64,000 nt of DNA. Source: Lachnoclostridium sp. An131 (GTDB lineage: Bacteria; Bacillota; Clostridia; Lachnospirales; Lachnospiraceae). This document shows, one piece after another, positions 61,887 to 64,000 of this stretch; position 1 is the first letter of the stretch, and every line of letters starts with the position of its first letter. The position numbers and the translations under genes are program-made. The stretch lies in NCBI RefSeq assembly GCF_002160825.1, contig NZ_NFLI01000017.1, positions 18,160 to 82,159 of the forward strand, written 5' to 3'. Below the pieces are notes generated by a model. The model made no database searches. It had not been told where the DNA came from and was given only the letters and a program-made list of their open reading frames with translations.

Positions 61887-61961
61887 CCTATGGAACACTT
61901 ACAGCTAAAATTGAAGCTAAATTGAAGCTAAAACCTCGTCTTTGACACATTCTAAGAGAAA

Positions 61962-62002
61962 AAAGCGCTACAACCGTTGAAAATACGGGCTTGTAGCGCT
62001 TT
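61962..62002 (-). terminator. Terminator inside the IS, after the transposase gene
   Basis: AAAGCGCTACAA pairs with TTGTAGCGCTTT in a perfect 12-bp stem with an inner CCGT/ACGG extension, followed on the minus strand by TTTTCTC. Confidence 0.8.
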
Positions 62003-62031
62003 GCAACCGATACGCGAAATATAGTAATGTT

Positions 62032-63759
62032 TTATCTCCTTTTGCTTTTTTTCTGTATTTCTTTCATTTTCCGTTTCGTAATAAACTGATAGTCTGTCCG
62101 AAAGCCGCATGCTTCATGAAGAGCATCTGTGATTTCCCGCCGTTCGTATACAGGCTGGAACCCCTGTTCTTCTATATCGGCAAACTTTATGCCTTTCAGT
62201 GCCCGCAGAAGCTGTTCGGTTGTATAGTGATTTTTCAGTTCCCTCTGCAGCAGCCTGAAATGCAGCAGCGCAAGGAAACAGATAAGGAAATGGGCTCTAA
62301 TCCGTTCTTCCCGGCTCAGGTAAACCGGACGTGCATCAAATTCCGTTTTCATTGTCCGGAAGCAGTCCTCGATCTGCCACCTTCCTTCGCTTACTTTTAA
62401 AATATCTGCCACATCATCGTCCAGCAGATCAGTGCAGACGGCGTACAGACCGTCATATTTTTCTTCTTGCGCGATCTTATCCATGTCCAGATAATAATGG
62501 ATTTCTGCCTTTTCCCCATCTTTGGTAGCAGCGATTTTATTCACAAAGCGCGCCGGGTCATTGGGATTTTTACTCTGCCTTTTTACTGAACCACCGCTAA
62601 TCAGCTTTTCGGCCCGGGCAATCTGTTCGGCCCGGACTGCTTTTTGGTAGGCGGCATACTTGGGCGAATAGGTTATGATTAACCGCTGATGGAGTTTCTT
62701 TGTCGTGTAGGGCTCATCTTTATAAAAGAGTCCCTGTTTATCTTCTTCCGTAAGCTGCGTGATATCAACCGGAGCGTCATCGTCCAGCCGTTTGAAGCCG
62801 GTTCTGCTTAAAGCCCATTCCCGGTCCTCTGCCGGAAGTTTCTTAATGGATTGTGTAACAATAAAAGCCCGCTGCCCCATGTGGTTAAAGGCCCTGTTTT
62901 CTTCCGAAGCCAGTCCGGCATCGCTGCAGTAAATGAACTTTTGATGGCCAAACTGCTGGAGGATTTTTGTTTCCAGCGGTTTCAAAGATTTCTGCTCATT
63001 CTGGTTTCCAGGAAACAGGGAGAAAGCCAAAGGAATTCCATCCCCATCGGTAAACAGTCCCATCTGGATGATAGGGTTAGGTTTGTGATCCTTGCCTTTT
63101 CCGTATCTTCTGTCACCGTCCTCCTGCTCAATCTCAAAATAGTAGTTTGAGCAGTCGTAATAAAGGACAGCGTCATTTCTGCTTCCGAAGAAGAAACTAT
63201 TCTTATAGGCTTCGGCCTGGATAAAATCCATTTCTTCGGCCAGGATAGAGAGCGCACGGTAAACGTCATGGAGTTCGTAGGATGGCGTCTCGAGAAAATT
63301 TCCGGCAGCCTTGAAGGAAGAGGCTTTGCTGGAAGGTTCCAGAATGCGGGTGTAGATCAGATCGGACAGGATTGCGTTTAAATCGAACTGGTATTTATGA
63401 TGGTACTTGATTTTGCGGCAGACAGAGTCCATTTTCAATCCATAGTAAATGGATTGAAGAAAGAGATACCCGCCTTCAAAAAGCTTTTTCCTGCTGTAGT
63501 CCATAAGCCTGTTGGAATGGAAAGGAATCATAACCACAGCATCTTCCGTTTCCTGCTTATATTTATCGGTTTCAATTTTTGCCTGTTCTCTGGCCCAGGC
63601 CATGACGCCATCCCGATCCGTATGAAGCATTTCGGATAATTCGGCAAGTGTGCCCAGCTTTCGGATAATCTTGGAAGTACTTTTTCCCTGGTTGTTGATA
63701 TAAGATTTGGCAATATAGAAGGACTCTGAATTTTTAGATTTTGTAGTCATAACTTTCAT
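62032..63759 (-). CDS. IS1634-family transposase
   Basis: The 575-residue DDE transposase has the catalytic Asp in VLYYDCSNYYFE, second Asp in FIYCSDAGLAS and Glu in WQIEDCFRTMKTEFDARP, plus the family text GMGLFTDGDGIPLAFSLFPGNQNE-like (here QMGLFTDGDGIPLAF). I start at ATG 63759, with AGGG eight bases upstream; the open frame begins at a GTG at 63768. A TATAAT box lies at 63777-63782 on the minus strand. The frame is complete, so the element may still be active. Confidence 0.93.
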   Translation of the reverse strand: MKVMTTKSKNSESFYIAKSYINNQGKSTSKIIRKLGTLAELSEMLHTDRDGVMAWAREQAKIETDKYKQETEDAVVMIPFHSNRLMDYSRKKLFEGGYLFLQSIYYGLKMDSVCRKIKYHHKYQFDLNAILSDLIYTRILEPSSKASSFKAAGNFLETPSYELHDVYRALSILAEEMDFIQAEAYKNSFFFGSRNDAVLYYDCSNYYFEIEQEDGDRRYGKGKDHKPNPIIQMGLFTDGDGIPLAFSLFPGNQNEQKSLKPLETKILQQFGHQKFIYCSDAGLASEENRAFNHMGQRAFIVTQSIKKLPAEDREWALSRTGFKRLDDDAPVDITQLTEEDKQGLFYKDEPYTTKKLHQRLIITYSPKYAAYQKAVRAEQIARAEKLISGGSVKRQSKNPNDPARFVNKIAATKDGEKAEIHYYLDMDKIAQEEKYDGLYAVCTDLLDDDVADILKVSEGRWQIEDCFRTMKTEFDARPVYLSREERIRAHFLICFLALLHFRLLQRELKNHYTTEQLLRALKGIKFADIEEQGFQPVYERREITDALHEACGFRTDYQFITKRKMKEIQKKSKRR

Positions 63760-63891
63760 AAACATCACCCTGTTCTATTATACCACATAATGCCAGAAAA
63801 TGCTATATAATAAATCAAAAAAGTTGACAAAAAAATGCAGGTTTTATGCGGCCTGCAAGTAGTTTTCTTTTTATTCAACTGTCAAACGCCC

Positions 63892-64000
63892 GGCCAAATC
63901 AGCCGGGAGGAAGCTCTGACGCATGCTTCTAACCCCGAGATGCTGAAAAGGAAGCTGTAGGATTGCATGAAGATACCCCGGATATCAGAAAATTTTTTCA
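63892..64000 (+). repeat. Long direct repeat flanking the IS, right copy (cut by window end)
   Basis: This copy starts immediately after the right end of the IS and is identical to 61535-61643 for all 109 visible bases. It includes the last 23 codons of pilT without their gene, so it encodes only a fragment. Confidence 0.95.

Larger units (their letters stand above)
61936..63891 (-). mobile_element. IS1634-family insertion sequence (about 1.96 kb)
   Basis: The element carries a single transposase gene and ends, on the right, exactly where the long direct repeat begins (63891). The right end reads inwards GGGCGTTTGACAG; a matching TTTGACA core occurs at 61941-61947, which places the left end near 61936, though only those seven bases match and the boundary is uncertain. 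A length near 1.9 kb suits this family, as does generation of very long target duplications, known for IS1634 of Mycoplasma mycoides. Confidence 0.75.

Overview
The window (about 50% G+C, Firmicutes-type promoters and Shine-Dalgarno sites) looks like chromosome from an acetogenic gut Lachnospiraceae. The main reason is a complete carbonyl branch of the Wood-Ljungdahl pathway (CODH, two acetyl-CoA synthases, corrinoid protein, methyltransferase and nickel chaperones) next to surface-protein and pilus genes typical of that family. A Marvinbryantia/Blautia-like host is my guess; no rRNA or other marker gene is present to prove it. I saw no tRNA, rRNA, CRISPR array or riboswitch.

Region 1 (1-18.6 kb) is mixed accessory and housekeeping DNA. 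It holds a decayed MATE exporter, bioY behind a near-perfect BirA operator, a stub of a DUF1284 gene, small secreted proteins, a HAD phosphatase and a 1187-residue surface protein. It also holds a LysR-controlled redox set (flavodoxin, ferredoxin-type aldo-keto reductase, carboxymuconolactone decarboxylase-cupin), a truncated permease, a TetR-controlled heterodimeric ABC exporter, a FliB-like protein and a CDP-alcohol phosphatidyltransferase.

Region 2 (18.8-30.9 kb, minus strand) is the acs cluster. From its promoter at 30.9 kb the order is His-rich metal protein, cooT, cooC, acsA, cooC, acsB, acsD, acsC, acsE, terminator, then a second full-length acsB with its own promoter. The small proteins and CooC ATPases would supply nickel to CODH and ACS. 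AcsE moves the methyl group from methyl-THF to the AcsCD corrinoid protein, and ACS joins methyl, CO and CoA. The methyl-branch genes are not in the window.

Region 3 (31-40 kb) has aroE and a five-gene operon for an ECF transporter of unknown substrate with a PHP phosphoesterase and an RpiR regulator. Three damaged genes follow (Crp/Fnr-like, TIGR04076-like with an amber codon, Rpn-type nuclease).

Region 4 (40-55.7 kb, minus strand) is a large cell-surface fibre operon. A giant adhesin, an LPXTG backbone pilin, two class C sortases and a minor pilin are joined by tightly overlapping genes to two TasA-like SipW substrates, two membrane-anchored surface proteins and a SipW signal peptidase.

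Region 5 (56.1-61.6 kb, plus strand, divergent from the pilus operon) is the most unusual part. A sigma-70 factor is fused through a membrane segment with an internal lipobox to an extracellular transglutaminase-like domain. It is followed without a break by a PilC/GspF protein, four pseudopilin-like proteins and a PilT ATPase. Region 6 is an IS1634-family element whose insertion apparently duplicated the end of pilT and the DNA beyond it: 109 bp of the duplication is visible before the window ends.
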